Shown: positions 62,814 through 64,000 of the stretch, one piece after another | How positions within the stretch are numbered: position 1 is the stretch's first letter | Layout of the letters: each line of letters starts with the position of its first letter | Origin: Baylisascaris procyonis | Taxonomy: Eukaryota; Nematoda; Chromadorea; Rhabditida; Ascarididae | Assembly (NCBI GenBank): GCA_037389465.1 | Contig: JAZARR010000077.1 | Coordinates: forward strand, 496,001-560,000 | Direction of reading: 5' to 3' | Length of the DNA stretch: 64,000 nt | Made by a program: the position numbers and the translations under genes | The notes under the pieces: model-generated | The model's input: only the letters and a program-made list of their open reading frames with translations | What the model was told of the DNA's origin: nothing | Databases searched by the model: none

Positions 62814-63065
62814 CACACATTACATACATACCACACATTACATACATACCACACATTACATACATACCACACATTACATACATACCACACATTACATACA
62901 TACCACACATTACATACATACCACACATTACATACATACCACACATTACATACATACCACACATTACATACATACCACACATTACATACATACCACACAT
63001 TACATACATACCACACATTACATACATACCACACATTACATACATACCACACATTACATACATAC
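62814..63065 (+). repeat. Run of fourteen variant 18-mers (T to C at unit position 4)
   Basis: Fourteen consecutive units (substituted C from 62816 to 63050 in steps of 18) read CCACACATT instead of CCATACATT. Flanking units are standard. Contiguous identical variants are the mark of local amplification of one mutated unit. Confidence 0.95.
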
Positions 63066-64000
63066 CATACATTACATACATACCATACATTACATACATA
63101 CCATACATTACATACATACCATACATTACATACATACCATACATTACATACATACCATACATTACATACATACCATACATTACATACATACCATACATTA
63201 CATACATACCATACATTACATACATACCATACATTACATACATACCATACATTACATACATACCATACATTACATACATACCATACATTACATACATACC
63301 ATACATTACATACATACCATACATTACATACATACCATACATTACATACATACCATACATTACATACATACCATACATTACATACATACCATACATTACA
63401 TACATACCATACATTACATACATACCATACATTACATACATACCATACATTACATACATACCATACATTACATACATACCATACATTACATACATACCAT
63501 ACATTACATACATACCATACATTACATACATACCATACATTACATACATACCATACATTACATACATACCATACATTACATACATACCATACATTACATA
63601 CATACCATACATTACATACATACCATACATTACATACATACCATACATTACATACATACCATACATTACATACATACCATACATTACATACATACCATAC
63701 ATTACATACATACCATACATTACATACATACCATACATTACATACATACCATACATTACATACATACCATACATTACATACATACCATACATTACATACA
63801 TACCATACATTACATACATACCATACATTACATACATACCATACATTACATACATACCATACATTACATACATACCATACATTACATACATACCATACAT
63901 TACATACATACCATACATTACATACATACCATACATTACATACATACCATACATTACATACATACCATACATTACATACATACCATACATTACATACATA

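Larger units (their letters stand above)
58782..64000 (+). repeat. 18-base tandem array, at least 289 copies, runs off the window
   Basis: The unit is CCATACATTACATACATA. Aligned to a dimer of the neighbouring 9-mer, it differs at two adjacent positions (9 A to T and 10 C to A), so it is a higher-order unit built from that 9-mer. The second C of the CC marker lies at 58782 and last at 63984; the distance of 5,202 bases is exactly 289 x 18. Because 18 is a multiple of three, the minus strand reads MYVMYG repeats without stops over thousands of codons; this is an artefact. The array continues beyond the right edge. Confidence 0.98.

Noticed and set aside
54409..63999. Giant open reading frames of 691-3,196 codons on both strands
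   Set aside because: They are translations of simple tandem repeats whose units lack stop codons. They overlap on opposite strands and have almost no unique sequence.
54557..64000. Telomeric or CRISPR array
   Set aside because: The units are not TTAGGC or another telomere motif. The repeats are directly adjacent without spacers, so there is no CRISPR-like architecture.

Overview
The window looks like a piece of an animal nuclear genome. It is AT-rich (roughly 60% by eye) and has no operons, no bacterial-style gene packing and no long open reading frame outside simple repeats. It carries decayed non-LTR retrotransposons, many microsatellites and many short pyrimidine-rich splice acceptors ending in TTTCAG or TTGCAG, some beside GTAAG-type donors. 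That style fits an invertebrate, and a nematode is my best guess, but no gene here fixes the species.

Positions 1-53,470 are gene-poor. Open frames of 60-146 codons are scattered over both strands. About ten stop-to-stop frames above 100 codons are expected by chance at this composition, so I treat most of them as noise. A few short frames sit directly behind good acceptors or before good donors and are listed as low-confidence exons. The best cluster is 41,353-42,963 (+), which includes a 51-codon frame with a signal-peptide-like N-terminus. The best minus-strand candidate is 20,811-21,143. None could be assigned to a family. The plus strand is T-rich relative to A, so part of this region may be long intron of a plus-strand gene; that is inference.

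Two degenerate LINE remnants, both in plus orientation, are the only recognisable protein homologies: 23,870-25,550 (CR1/L2/Jockey-like, YADD box) and 53,470-54,240 (a different copy, FADD box).

From 54,439 to the right edge the window is one compound tandem array of at least 9.5 kb. It starts with (AT)19, then about 504 copies of ACAT, 165 copies of a 13-mer (three ACAT plus one A), a short run of a 9-mer (CCATACATA) and at least 289 copies of an 18-mer (CCATACATTACATACATA), which is a 9-mer dimer with two substitutions. Each block keeps perfect phase. The 18-mer block holds two internal runs of variant units (5 and 14 consecutive units). The 9.4 kb from 54,557 on has only five G on the plus strand. 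This array is the most remarkable object here: it looks like a microsatellite turning step by step into a satellite, unless assembly has idealised it.
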